From assembly GCF_900108175.1 (NCBI RefSeq), contig NZ_FNVO01000003.1:124001-188000 (forward strand): DNA of 64,000 nt. Direction: 5' to 3'. This document shows, in pieces, positions 50,385-57,802 of the stretch. A program made the position numbers and the translations under genes. Source of the DNA: Thermomonospora echinospora. Its GTDB lineage: Bacteria; Actinomycetota; Actinomycetes; Streptosporangiales; Streptosporangiaceae. Each line of letters opens with the position of its first letter. Position 1 is the stretch's first letter. The notes beneath the pieces are model-generated. The model had not been told where the DNA came from. It worked only from the letters and a program-made list of their open reading frames with translations, and searched no databases.

Positions 50385-50681
50385 ATGGCTCAGGTACGTC
50401 GGCAGGCAAACCTCCCTCGTCCCAGCTGGGGCTGGCAGGACGCCGCGGCGTGCCGGGGGGAGGACCTCGTGCTCTTCTTCGGGCCCGACGGCGAGCGTCA
50501 GCCCGAGCGCGAGATTCGCGAGCGTAAGGCAAAGCAGATCTGCATGGGCTGTCCGGTACGTTCGGAGTGCCTCGACTACGCCGTCTCCCGGCCCGAGAAG
50601 TACGGCACGTGGGGCGGTCTGAACGAGGACGAGCGCGCCTCCGAGCGCCGTCGCCGTATGCGCCGCGCCAACGCCGCCTGA
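50385..50681 (+). CDS. WhiB-family iron-sulfur transcription factor
   Basis: A 98-residue Wbl protein. The four cluster cysteines are Cys23 (AAACRGED), Cys53 and Cys56 (ICMGC) and Cys62 (RSEC), which hold a [4Fe-4S] cluster. The turn GTWGGLNEDER and the basic C-terminus RRRRMRRANAA form the DNA and sigma-A contact parts. ATG 50385 is chosen because MAQVRRQANLPRPSWGWQD is the conserved start in order-level relatives that I recall. I cannot assign it securely to WhiB, WblA, WblC or WblE. It ends in a clear terminator and stands alone. Confidence 0.93.
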   Translation: MAQVRRQANLPRPSWGWQDAAACRGEDLVLFFGPDGERQPEREIRERKAKQICMGCPVRSECLDYAVSRPEKYGTWGGLNEDERASERRRRMRRANAA

Positions 50682-50770
50682 AGGGCGGCGCCAGCGCCCG
50701 CGCAGACGCTCTAAAGCGTGCGTTCCGAGCGCATGCGTCACACGCCTCCGGTGCGCCACTTCCCAACGTT

Positions 50771-50793
50771 ACGGCCCCGCTTGTCGGGGCCGT
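50771..50793 (+). terminator. Terminator after whiB-family gene
   Basis: ACGGCCCCG (50771-50779) and CGGGGCCGT (50785-50793) form a perfect 9-bp stem with a CTTGT loop, followed by TTGCGTTT. It is 90 nt downstream of the wbl stop codon and is a textbook intrinsic terminator. Confidence 0.85.
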
Positions 50794-50889
50794 TTGCGTT
50801 TCCCACTCCAGCCTTCATAAGGCACGCTTCTCACACGCGTCTCGGGCCGGCCTCCCGGCCGGCCCGAAAACGACGCCCACGCAGTTTTC

Positions 50890-51546
50890 TCACATCTGCA
50901 ATGACGGATCCGGCAGATGTTCGCGGAACCAGCGCGCGGTCAGCCGGCCGACCTCCTCCAGCGCGCCGGGCTCCTCGAACAGATGCCCGGCGCCCGGCAC
51001 CACGGCCAGCCGGTGGCCCGCGGCGGGGTCCATCGCGGCCAGCGCCTCCTCGTTGAGCCCCAGCACCTGCGGATCCTGGCCGCCCACGACGAGCAGGGTG
51101 GGCGCCCGCACCGCGGCCAGCGCGGGCCCGGCCAGGTCGGGCCGTCCGCCGCGGGAGACCACCGCCGTCACGTCGCCGGGCTGCCGCGCGGCCGTCACCA
51201 GCGCGGCGGCGGCCCCGGTGCTGGCCCCGAACAGTCCCACCGCCGGTGGGGACCCGTCCTCCCGCAGCCAGGCCACCACCTGGCCCAGCCGCCCGGCCAG
51301 CAGGCCGATGTCGAACCGCAGCCGGGCGGTCCGCGCGTCCATCTCCTCCTCCTCGCGGGTCAGCAGGTCGAACAGCAGCGTCCCGAACCCCTGCCCGTTC
51401 AGAAACTCCGCCACCCGGCGGTTGCGCGGGCTGTGCCGGCTGCTGCCGCTGCCGTGCGCGAAGACCACCACCTTCCCGCTGCCGGGCACCTCGGCCAGGT
51501 CGCCTTCCAGCCGCACGGTCCCGGCCGGGATCTCCAGCGCCGTCAT
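50890..51546 (-). CDS. Alpha/beta hydrolase (dienelactone-hydrolase-like)
   Basis: A 218-residue small hydrolase. The nucleophile elbow is GLFGASTGAAAAL (Ser near residue 107), the acid lies in LVVGGQDPQV near 158 and the His in VPGAGHLFEEPG near 187, completing the triad. Family relatives are DLH-like and often fused or adjacent to phosphoribosyltransferases. Here the ATG overlaps the stop codon of the upstream phosphoribosyltransferase by 4 nt (51543-51546), so the two proteins are made together. Substrate unknown. Confidence 0.88.
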   Translation of the reverse strand: MTALEIPAGTVRLEGDLAEVPGSGKVVVFAHGSGSSRHSPRNRRVAEFLNGQGFGTLLFDLLTREEEEMDARTARLRFDIGLLAGRLGQVVAWLREDGSPPAVGLFGASTGAAAALVTAARQPGDVTAVVSRGGRPDLAGPALAAVRAPTLLVVGGQDPQVLGLNEEALAAMDPAAGHRLAVVPGAGHLFEEPGALEEVGRLTARWFREHLPDPSLQM

Positions 51547-52244
51547 GGCCCGGCCCTTCCCTCCAGCAGGGCGTTGACGTCGGCGTCGGTCAGCTGCTCG
51601 AAGTCCCGGTACCACTGGCCCACCGCCCGGAACGCGGCGGGCGTGGCGCACGCCACCACCTCGTCGGCCTCCTCCCGCAGCATCCGCACGGTCTCGGGAG
51701 CACCGACCGGCACCGCCAGCAGCAGCCTGGCCGGCCCGCGCGGCCGTATCGCCCGCAGCGCCGCCCGCGCCGTGCCGCCGGTCGCCAACCCGTCGTCCAC
51801 GACGACCACGTCGCGTCCGGCGGGGTCGGGCAGCGGGCGTCCGCCCCGGTAGACCCGCACCCGGCGGGCCAGCTCCGCCCGTTCCGCCTCCACCGTGCCG
51901 GCCAGGTCCTCCTCCGTCAGGTCCAGCCGGTCCAGCAGGTCGTGGTCGAACACCGGCTCCCCGCCCTCGGCGATGGCGCCGACTCCCAGCTCCGGCTGGG
52001 GCGGATAGCCGATCTTCCGAGTCACCAGCACGTCCAGCCCGGCGGGGCGATCCGGCCCGCCGAGCCGTCCGGCCACCTCGACCGCCACCGGAACCCCGCC
52101 CCGCGGCAGCGCCAGCACCAGCGGGTCCTCCAGGTCGTAGGGCACCAGCAGCTCACCGAGCACCCGCCCGGCCTCCGCCCGGTCCACGAACGGCAGCCGT
52201 ACGTGCATGGTCCCGGTGCCGCCCTTGCCTATTCCGAAGGCCAT
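51543..52244 (-). CDS. Phosphoribosyltransferase (type I PRTase fold)
   Basis: A 233-residue PRTase-like protein. The PRPP-binding motif is DVVVVDDGLATGGTARAAL near residues 134-152, and the N-terminal substrate side has LVLALPRGGVPVAVEVA. It forms a coupled pair with a DLH-like hydrolase; this pair (sometimes a single fusion) is widespread in actinomycetes, with no established reaction. ATG 52244 is preferred because GAGGTG lies 6 nt upstream; GTG 52253 is an alternative. Confidence 0.88.
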   Translation of the reverse strand: MAFGIGKGGTGTMHVRLPFVDRAEAGRVLGELLVPYDLEDPLVLALPRGGVPVAVEVAGRLGGPDRPAGLDVLVTRKIGYPPQPELGVGAIAEGGEPVFDHDLLDRLDLTEEDLAGTVEAERAELARRVRVYRGGRPLPDPAGRDVVVVDDGLATGGTARAALRAIRPRGPARLLLAVPVGAPETVRMLREEADEVVACATPAAFRAVGQWYRDFEQLTDADVNALLEGRAGP

Positions 52245-52256
52245 CACGATCACCTC

Positions 52257-52344
52257 TAAGGCCGCCTTCGCTACGCCCCCTACCCCTGAGGCGGCCTTCG
52301 TTACGCCCCTAGCCTTGAGGCCCCCTTCGTTACGCCCTTACCCC
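52257..52344. repeat. 29-30-bp tandem repeat, three copies
   Basis: Units 52257-52286, 52287-52315 and 52316-52344 share TRAGGC..CCTTCGYTACGCCC and a short variable end. The array starts 13 nt upstream of the PRTase start, so it lies in that gene's 5' region. Units are contiguous, with no spacers. Confidence 0.8.
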
Positions 52345-52465
52345 GCCCGTCGCGGCCAATCCACCGCGCCCCGGAACGGGCCTCCTGCCCGGTGAGCACG
52401 TGCGGGCGGCGTTCTCGCCGACGCGGACGGCACGGCCCGGCGGGCGGCCGGGCGTCACCCCGAGG

Positions 52466-53428
52466 TCAGGACGAGACGCCGGTCAGCCAGCGCAGCGGGT
52501 TGTCGTGCAGGATCGTCCACAGCGTCCCGTCGTCGACGCCGGCCGCGCGCAGGGCGGGCAGGAACACCTCGAACAGGTGGCCGTAGCCGTCGCCGTCGTA
52601 CCGTCGCAGGTGCGTCATCCGGGAGACCCCGGTGCTCAGCAGCAGCCGCTCGCCGTGCCCGGCCTCCAGCAGCTCCAGCACGTGGCGGACGTGCGCGCCG
52701 AGGGCGGCGGCGTCCCGCCCGGCGCGGCCCAGCGAGCCGAACGACACGTACGCGCCGTTCTCGGCGATCTTGCGGTGCGCACCCGGATCGTCCACCAGGT
52801 CCTGGTGCCCGACCGCCACCCGCTCGGCCGGCAGCCCGGCCGAGGCGAGGATCTCCAGCAGCGCCAGCCCGGCCCGCCCGTAGGTGGCCACCGCCAGCCC
52901 GGACTCCAGGGCCGCCCGCGCCCCGGCGCGCAGGCAGCGCTCCTCGGCCTCGGTGGGCACCGCGCCCCACGAGCCGATCTCCCCGATCACGCCGGGCAGC
53001 GAGCTGGTGCCGTCCATCCCGAACTCGATCTCGGCCATCAGCCGCTCGGTGAGCCGCTCCTCGTCGCAGTCGGCCACGAAGTGCGGATGGAACGGCTCGG
53101 CGAAGAAGCCGGTGCCGGCCACCACCGCCACCCGGCCGCCGGCGCTGATCCGCGACAGCATCGCGGCGTTGCGCCCCATGCCCTGGCAGGTGAGGTCGAC
53201 GACCAGGGACAGCTCCCGGTCCGCGTGCAGCTCGGCCAGCTCGGCGGTGACCGCCTGCTCCTCGTCCAGCCAGCGGCGGGGGTCGGAGGGGACCGCGGCC
53301 AGCCGGCGCTCCGGCCAGCGCAGATCCAGTTGCAGGTGCTCGTGGGTGAGCACGGGTCCGGTGACGGCGGACGCCGGGACGCTTCCAGTCACGGTGCGCA
53401 GCAGGCCCAGCTGCGGACGAGAGGTCAT
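52466..53428 (-). CDS. Phosphotriesterase-family protein lacking two metal ligands
   Basis: A 320-residue TIM-barrel amidohydrolase relative. Ligands kept are the HxH of VLTHEHLQL near residue 29-31, the Glu of GVIGEIGSWG near 150 (Glu in place of carboxy-Lys, as in bacterial Php/YhfV) and the His of VAVGHQD near 205. The barrel-strand His that usually reads VHxH or THT is replaced in LAVATYGRAG, and the final Asp (normally LSQDV or SHD) is Gly in LLLSTGVSRMTH. Two of six ligands are therefore missing, so it may bind one metal or none. ATG 53428. No partner gene adjoins it. Confidence 0.85.
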   Translation of the reverse strand: MTSRPQLGLLRTVTGSVPASAVTGPVLTHEHLQLDLRWPERRLAAVPSDPRRWLDEEQAVTAELAELHADRELSLVVDLTCQGMGRNAAMLSRISAGGRVAVVAGTGFFAEPFHPHFVADCDEERLTERLMAEIEFGMDGTSSLPGVIGEIGSWGAVPTEAEERCLRAGARAALESGLAVATYGRAGLALLEILASAGLPAERVAVGHQDLVDDPGAHRKIAENGAYVSFGSLGRAGRDAAALGAHVRHVLELLEAGHGERLLLSTGVSRMTHLRRYDGDGYGHLFEVFLPALRAAGVDDGTLWTILHDNPLRWLTGVSS

Positions 53429-53487
53429 GTGCAGTGAGGTTACGACATGTTTGCCCTAATCAGGACATATGTCAGGGGGGAATTTAC

Positions 53488-54435
53488 CTATCCGTCACCG
53501 CGCGCCGCCCGGGCCCGGGCGGTGTCCTCGCCGGGCCACATCCGGTCCACCTCGGCGTTGAGCGCCGCCCCGATCAGCACCGCCAGGGCGGCCACGTACA
53601 GCCAGGCCAGGATGGCGATGGGGGCGCCCAGCGACCCGTACACCGACACGCCTGACAGCGATCCGGCCAGGTAGACCCGCAGGCCCACACTGCCCAGGAT
53701 CCAGATGGTCAGCGCCACCGCCGCGCCCGGGACCGCGCGCCACCAGGCCGTCCGCACCGGCACGCTCATGTGGTACAGCGTCGCCAGGAACATGATCGAC
53801 AGCGTCACGACGACCGGCCAGTACAGCAGCCGGACGAACGCGGCGCCCTCCGGCAGCGCCTGGCGCACCAGCGCGGGCCCGGCCACCAGCAACGGGATCA
53901 CGATGATCATGACGACCAGCCCGATCAGGTACAGCCCGAACGCCCGCAGCCGGGTCCGCACCACCCCGCGCACCCCCGACAGCCCGTAGGCGATCGTGAT
54001 GGTGTCCACGTAGACGTTGGTGGCCCGCGACCCCGCCCACAGCGACAGCAGGAAGCTGATGGAGACGATGTCCACCCGGCCGCCCCGCACCACGTCGTCG
54101 ATCAGCGGGGTGACCACGTTGTCCACGGCCGGTCCGGTGAGCACCTTGTGCGCCTGCCGGATCAGCCAGGCCCGGATGTCGGCGACCGTCTCCCCGGCCA
54201 GCGCCCCGCGCAGGTGGCCCATGGTGCCGATCAGCCCGATGACCAGCGGCGGCAGCGACAGCAGCGCGAAGAACGCGGCCTCGGCCGCCAGTCCCGTCAC
54301 CCGGTACCGGAACGCCGCCACGGCGGTGCCCTTGACCAGCCGCCACGCGATCCGCCGCACCGCCGGGCCGCCGGCCCGCGTTTCGTCGGCGGGCGAAGCG
54401 CCCGCGGCACGCCCCGTGCCGGAAGCGGTGGTCAC
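53488..54435 (-). CDS. YihY/BrkB family inner-membrane protein
   Basis: A 315-residue protein with about six membrane helices. Typical YihY features are the early AEAAFFALLSLPPLVIGLIG helix (about 47-66), the SFLLSLWAGSRATNVYVDTITIAYG region near 120-145 and the last helix pair ending AVLIGAALNAEVDRMWP. GTG 54435 is used. The family was named after a Bordetella serum-resistance gene, but in most bacteria its role is unknown. It lies 60 nt downstream of nothing on its strand and is probably monocistronic. Confidence 0.88.
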   Translation of the reverse strand: MTTASGTGRAAGASPADETRAGGPAVRRIAWRLVKGTAVAAFRYRVTGLAAEAAFFALLSLPPLVIGLIGTMGHLRGALAGETVADIRAWLIRQAHKVLTGPAVDNVVTPLIDDVVRGGRVDIVSISFLLSLWAGSRATNVYVDTITIAYGLSGVRGVVRTRLRAFGLYLIGLVVMIIVIPLLVAGPALVRQALPEGAAFVRLLYWPVVVTLSIMFLATLYHMSVPVRTAWWRAVPGAAVALTIWILGSVGLRVYLAGSLSGVSVYGSLGAPIAILAWLYVAALAVLIGAALNAEVDRMWPGEDTARARAARGDG

Positions 54436-54650
54436 GCTCCCCCACGGTAGAGCGTCGGCGACCGTAAACCGGTGATGACACGATTTTCCGCTTTCCGGTC
54501 CCGCCGTTTCCCCCGCCGGGCGGCCGGGCTCACGGCCGCCGGGCGGTGCCGGGGCGGTGACCGCCGGGCCGGCCGTACCGACGGGGAGGGGACCGGCCGT
54601 GCTGCTGACGCTCATGACGACTATGACGCTCGGCGCGCCCGGATCGCCCG

Positions 54651-54678
54651 AGATCACACGAGATCACACGAGATCACG
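54651..54678. repeat. 10-bp tandem repeat AGATCACACG
   Basis: Two full units and most of a third (AGATCACACG, AGATCACACG, AGATCACG) lie in the non-coding region between the brkB-like gene and the cysteine-rich small protein. Short and AT-richer than its surroundings; possibly a regulator site cluster or a slippage product. Confidence 0.7.
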
Positions 54679-54730
54679 CCGGATGTCGCCCCTGGACGGA
54701 GCATCTCCCCGGCCGGGTGACACTGGATCC

Positions 54731-54907
54731 GTGATCTGCCATGCCTGCCAGGAACGCCGGCACGAGGAGTGCCGGGGCGGTTCCTGGTGCGCGTGCCAGC
54801 ACAGGGGCGGTCCGGCCACCCCGCACCAGCGGGAGGCCGAGGACGAGGCGGGCCCGGACGCCGCTTCCGGTGCCGAGCCGCCGGTCAACTGGGTCAGGCA
54901 GGGATGA
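54731..54907 (+). CDS. Small cysteine-rich protein (CxxC...C...CxC)
   Basis: A 58-residue protein beginning with GTG 54731: ICHACQERRHEECRGGSWCACQHRGG, then an acidic tail. Five cysteines and three histidines in 26 residues suggest a zinc or Fe-S knuckle. I recall similar short proteins of the form CxxC-x6-8-C-x4-5-C-x-C in actinomycetes, annotated as hypothetical. No ribosome site is obvious. It lies 68 nt before the leader peptide of the sulfur operon and may be transcribed with it. Confidence 0.65.
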   Translation: MICHACQERRHEECRGGSWCACQHRGGPATPHQREAEDEAGPDAASGAEPPVNWVRQG

Positions 54908-54975
54908 CCGGTATCACTCGTCCACATCGCGGACCCAACTGGACAGCCGGTGAGACGGCATGTCAGAGTCTGAGT

Positions 54976-55053
54976 ATGTCTGCTGCGAACCCGACGCTGG
55001 TCAAGCGCCGGCACGTCGACTTCCTGCGGGTCCGCAGCGCCATCTGTCTGTGA
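54976..55053 (+). CDS. Leader peptide of the sulfur-assimilation operon
   Basis: A 25-residue peptide, ATG 54976: MSAANPTLVKRRHVDFLRVR then SAICL and TGA. The RRHVDFLRVxSAxC core is the pattern of short actinobacterial leader peptides found upstream of cysteine and sulfur genes (recalled from genome annotation; Cys-responsive leader peptides are known in mycobacteria). The Cys codon is second to last, 3 nt before the stop codon, and the stop lies in the first arm of a nested stem-loop (55050-55103). Ribosome stalling at low Cys-tRNA would keep that structure from forming or alter it, which offers control of the genes beyond. Confidence 0.8.
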   Translation: MSAANPTLVKRRHVDFLRVRSAICL

Positions 55054-55103
55054 CGCCCTGACCACGCCCATGCAGTCATCACCGCGTGGTGCGCCGGCGT
55101 CAC
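55050..55103 (+). promoter_or_regulatory. Attenuator-like nested stem-loop at the leader stop codon
   Basis: Outer stem GTGACGCC (55050-55057) with GGCGTCAC (55096-55103), inner stem ACCACGC (55061-55067) with GCGTGGT (55084-55090), all pairs perfect. The outer arm includes the leader TGA. There is no T-run after it, so it may act on translation or as a Rho-type regulator. A small CTGCGG/CCGCAG hairpin lies inside the leader frame at 55024-55037. Confidence 0.75.
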
Positions 55104-55195
55104 TCCTGATACGTACCGCTCACCGTCGAGTCGGGCGTTGAGCCTGCCGGTGCGCTGCGCGTCGCTCTTCCCCTTCTAGGAACAGGACGCGGACC

Positions 55196-56848
55196 GTGCC
55201 ACCCAGCGTGAAGCGCAAGCGAGGCGAGGGTCAGTGGGCCCTCGGCTACCACGAGCCTCTCAACAAGAACGAAGAGAACAAGAAGAACGACGACGGCCTG
55301 AACGTCCGGCGGCGGATCATCGACGTCTACTCCAAGGCCGGCTTCGACTCCATCGACCCGGCCGACCTGCGCGGCCGGTTCCGCTGGTACGGCCTGTACA
55401 CCCAGCGCAGGCCGGGCATCGACGGCGGCAAGACCGGTGCGCTGCCCGACGAGGAGCTCGACGACCGCTACTTCATGCTGCGGGTGCGCATCGACGGCGG
55501 GCAGCTCGACGCCCGGCAGCTGCGCACGATCGCCGACATCTCCAACCGGTACGCCCGCGGCACCGCCGACATCACCGACCGGCAGAACATTCAGCTGCAC
55601 TGGGTGGAGATCGAGAACGTCCCGGCGATCTGGGAGGCGCTGGAGGCGGTCGGGCTGTCGACCATGGAGGCCTGCGGCGACACCCCGCGCGTGATCATCG
55701 GCTGTCCGCTGGCCGGTATCGCCGAGGACGAGGTGATCGACGCCACCCCGCAGATCGCCGAGGTGCACGAGCGCTACATCGGCAGCCCGGAGTTCTCCAA
55801 CCTGCCGCGCAAGTTCAAGTCGGCGATCTCCGGCTGCACCGCGCACTGCACCGTCCACGAGATCAACGACGTGGCCTTCGTCGGGGTGGTCAACGACGCC
55901 GGCGAGGTCGGCTACCAGGCGTTCGTGGGCGGCGGCCTGTCCACCAACCCGATGTTCGCCAAGAGCCTGGGCGTGTTCGTGCGGCCCGAGCAGGTCCACG
56001 AGGTCTGGAAGGGCATCATCTCGATCTTCCGGGACTACGGCTACCGCCGGCTGCGGCACCGCGCCCGGATCAAGTTCCTGGTGCAGGACTGGGGCGCGCA
56101 GAAGTTCCGCGAGGTGCTGGAGAAGGAGTACCTCGGCCACGTGCTGCCGGACGGCCCCGAGCCGGCCGCCCCGCTCCCCCACCGCGACCACGTGGGCGTT
56201 CACCGGCAGCAGGACGGCAACTACTACGTCGGGTTCGCCCCCCGGGTCGGCCGGGTCAACGGCGACCTGCTGAACGTGATCGCCGACCTGGCCGAGGAGT
56301 ACGGTTCGGGCCGGGTCCGCACCACCGCCGAGCAGAAGATGGTCGTCCTGGACGTGCCCGAGGAGCGCACCGCGGCACTGGCCGACGCGCTGGCAGGGCA
56401 CGACCTGCAGGTCCACCCGTCGGTGTTCCGGCGGCAGACGATGGCCTGCACCGGCATCGAGTACTGCAAGCTGGCGATCGTCGAGACCAAGCAGCGCGGC
56501 ATGGACCTGATCGAGGAGCTGGACAAGCGGCTGCCCGACTTCGACCAGCCGCTGTCGATCAACATCAACGGCTGCCCCAACGCCTGCGCCCGCATCCAGG
56601 TCGCCGACATCGGCCTGAAGGGCCAGCTGGTCGTCGACGAGAACGGCGAGCAGGTGGAGGGCTTCCAGATCCATCTGGGCGGCCAGGTCGGCGCCACGTT
56701 CGGCAAGAAGGTGCGCGGTCTGAAGACCACCTCCGCCGGGCTGACCGACTACGTCGAGCGGGTCGTGCGCAAGTACGACGAGCAGCGCGAGGACGGCGAG
56801 AGCTTCGCCGCCTGGGTGCAGCGCGCCGACGACGCCGACCTTCGGTGA
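55196..56848 (+). CDS. sir: Ferredoxin-dependent sulfite (nitrite/sulfite) reductase
   Basis: A 550-residue siroheme enzyme. The two ferredoxin-like half domains and two siroheme half domains are in order, and the cluster ligands are ACTGIEYC near 418-424 and CPNAC near 459-463. SGCTAHC near 220 and KFKSAISG belong to the substrate and siroheme pocket. It reduces sulfite to sulfide in the cytoplasm; nitrite use is less likely because cysH and a sirohydrochlorin chelatase follow. GTG 55196 has AGGA about 8 nt upstream. It is 142 nt after the leader peptide. Confidence 0.93.
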   Translation: MPPSVKRKRGEGQWALGYHEPLNKNEENKKNDDGLNVRRRIIDVYSKAGFDSIDPADLRGRFRWYGLYTQRRPGIDGGKTGALPDEELDDRYFMLRVRIDGGQLDARQLRTIADISNRYARGTADITDRQNIQLHWVEIENVPAIWEALEAVGLSTMEACGDTPRVIIGCPLAGIAEDEVIDATPQIAEVHERYIGSPEFSNLPRKFKSAISGCTAHCTVHEINDVAFVGVVNDAGEVGYQAFVGGGLSTNPMFAKSLGVFVRPEQVHEVWKGIISIFRDYGYRRLRHRARIKFLVQDWGAQKFREVLEKEYLGHVLPDGPEPAAPLPHRDHVGVHRQQDGNYYVGFAPRVGRVNGDLLNVIADLAEEYGSGRVRTTAEQKMVVLDVPEERTAALADALAGHDLQVHPSVFRRQTMACTGIEYCKLAIVETKQRGMDLIEELDKRLPDFDQPLSININGCPNACARIQVADIGLKGQLVVDENGEQVEGFQIHLGGQVGATFGKKVRGLKTTSAGLTDYVERVVRKYDEQREDGESFAAWVQRADDADLR

Positions 56849-56873
56849 GACGCACGAGACAGGTGAGACGGGA

Positions 56874-57056
56874 ATGAGCGAACGTGCCGTGCCGTTCTAC
56901 TGCCCGTACTGCGGCGACGAGGACCTGGTGCCCTACGAGGCCGACGGGAGCTGGCACTGCCGTGCCTGCGCCCGCGCCTTCCAGTTGAAGTTCCTCGCGG
57001 TCAGGGCGCCCCATACGGCCGGGACGCCCGCCGCAGACGACGGCGCGCAGCGATGA
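56874..57056 (+). CDS. Small zinc-ribbon protein of the sulfur operon
   Basis: A 60-residue protein with two CxxC knuckles: FYCPYCGDEDL (residues 10-13) and WHCRACARAFQL (29-32), a classic rubredoxin-like zinc or iron ribbon, followed by a 20-residue tail. It lies 25 nt after the sulfite reductase gene and overlaps the space before cysH. Genes of this shape are found between sir and cysH in many actinomycetes; an electron carrier or metal chaperone for the reductases is plausible but unproven. Confidence 0.85.
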   Translation: MSERAVPFYCPYCGDEDLVPYEADGSWHCRACARAFQLKFLAVRAPHTAGTPAADDGAQR

Positions 57057-57076
57057 CGCTCGGGATAGGAGTCCAC

Positions 57077-57802
57077 ATGCCCTCTACGACCGTCCTGGAG
57101 TCGCCAACCGACCGGCCGGCCCTCGACCTGCGCGACATCGTTGACTCGGCGGCGCGGGCGCTGGAGGGCGCCCCCGCCCTGGAGGTCATCCGCTGGGCGG
57201 TGGCGACGTTCGGCGACCGCATCTGCCTGACCTCCTCGATGTCGGACGCGGCGCTGATCCACCTGGTGTCCAAGGTCAAGCCGGGCATCGACGTGCTGTT
57301 CGTCGACACCGGCTACCACTTCGCCGAGACCATCGGGACGCGGGACGCGGTCGAGGCGGTCTACCCGGTCAACGTCATCAACGTGACGCCCAGCCGCACG
57401 GTCGCCGAGCAGGAGACCGCGCTCGGCCCCCGGCTGCACGGCCGCAACCCGGACCTGTGCTGCTTCCTGCGCAAGGTGGAGCCGCTGGGCCGGGCCCTGG
57501 AGGGCTACATGGCGTGGTTCAGCGGGATCCGCCGCGAGGAGACCGCCAGCCGCCGCGACCGCAAGGTCATCGAGTGGGACGGCAAGCGCGGGATGGTCAA
57601 GGTCAACCCCATCCTGGACTGGACCCAGCAGCAGATGGACGACTACGTCTCCGACAACGGGATCCTGGTGAACCCGCTGCACCACGACGGTTACCCCTCG
57701 ATCGGGTGCGCCCCCTGCACCCGGCGGGTGGCGCCGGGCGAGGACCCGCGCAGCGGGCGCTGGGCCGGGCTGGGCAAGTCCGAATGCGGCATTCACCTTT
57801 GA
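57077..57802 (+). CDS. cysH: Adenylylsulfate (APS) reductase, [4Fe-4S] type CysH
   Basis: A 241-residue reductase that makes sulfite from APS with thioredoxin. The [4Fe-4S] ligands typical of APS reductase are seen as CC near 127-128 (LCCFLRKVEPL) and CxxC in CAPCTR near 211-214, and the catalytic Cys in KSECGIHL near 238. Presence of the CC pair and CxxC separates it from PAPS reductases. Substrate motifs include TSSMSDA and FVDTGYHFAET. ATG 57077 is chosen for AGGAG 5 nt upstream. It overlaps the next gene. Confidence 0.94.
   Translation: MPSTTVLESPTDRPALDLRDIVDSAARALEGAPALEVIRWAVATFGDRICLTSSMSDAALIHLVSKVKPGIDVLFVDTGYHFAETIGTRDAVEAVYPVNVINVTPSRTVAEQETALGPRLHGRNPDLCCFLRKVEPLGRALEGYMAWFSGIRREETASRRDRKVIEWDGKRGMVKVNPILDWTQQQMDDYVSDNGILVNPLHHDGYPSIGCAPCTRRVAPGEDPRSGRWAGLGKSECGIHL

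Noticed and set aside
54769-55053. A 94-codon protein ending at 55053
   Set aside because: Its first 69 codons overlap the cysteine-rich small gene in another frame; the ATG at 54976, the RRHVDFLR pattern and the stem-loop show that only the last 25 codons are meant.
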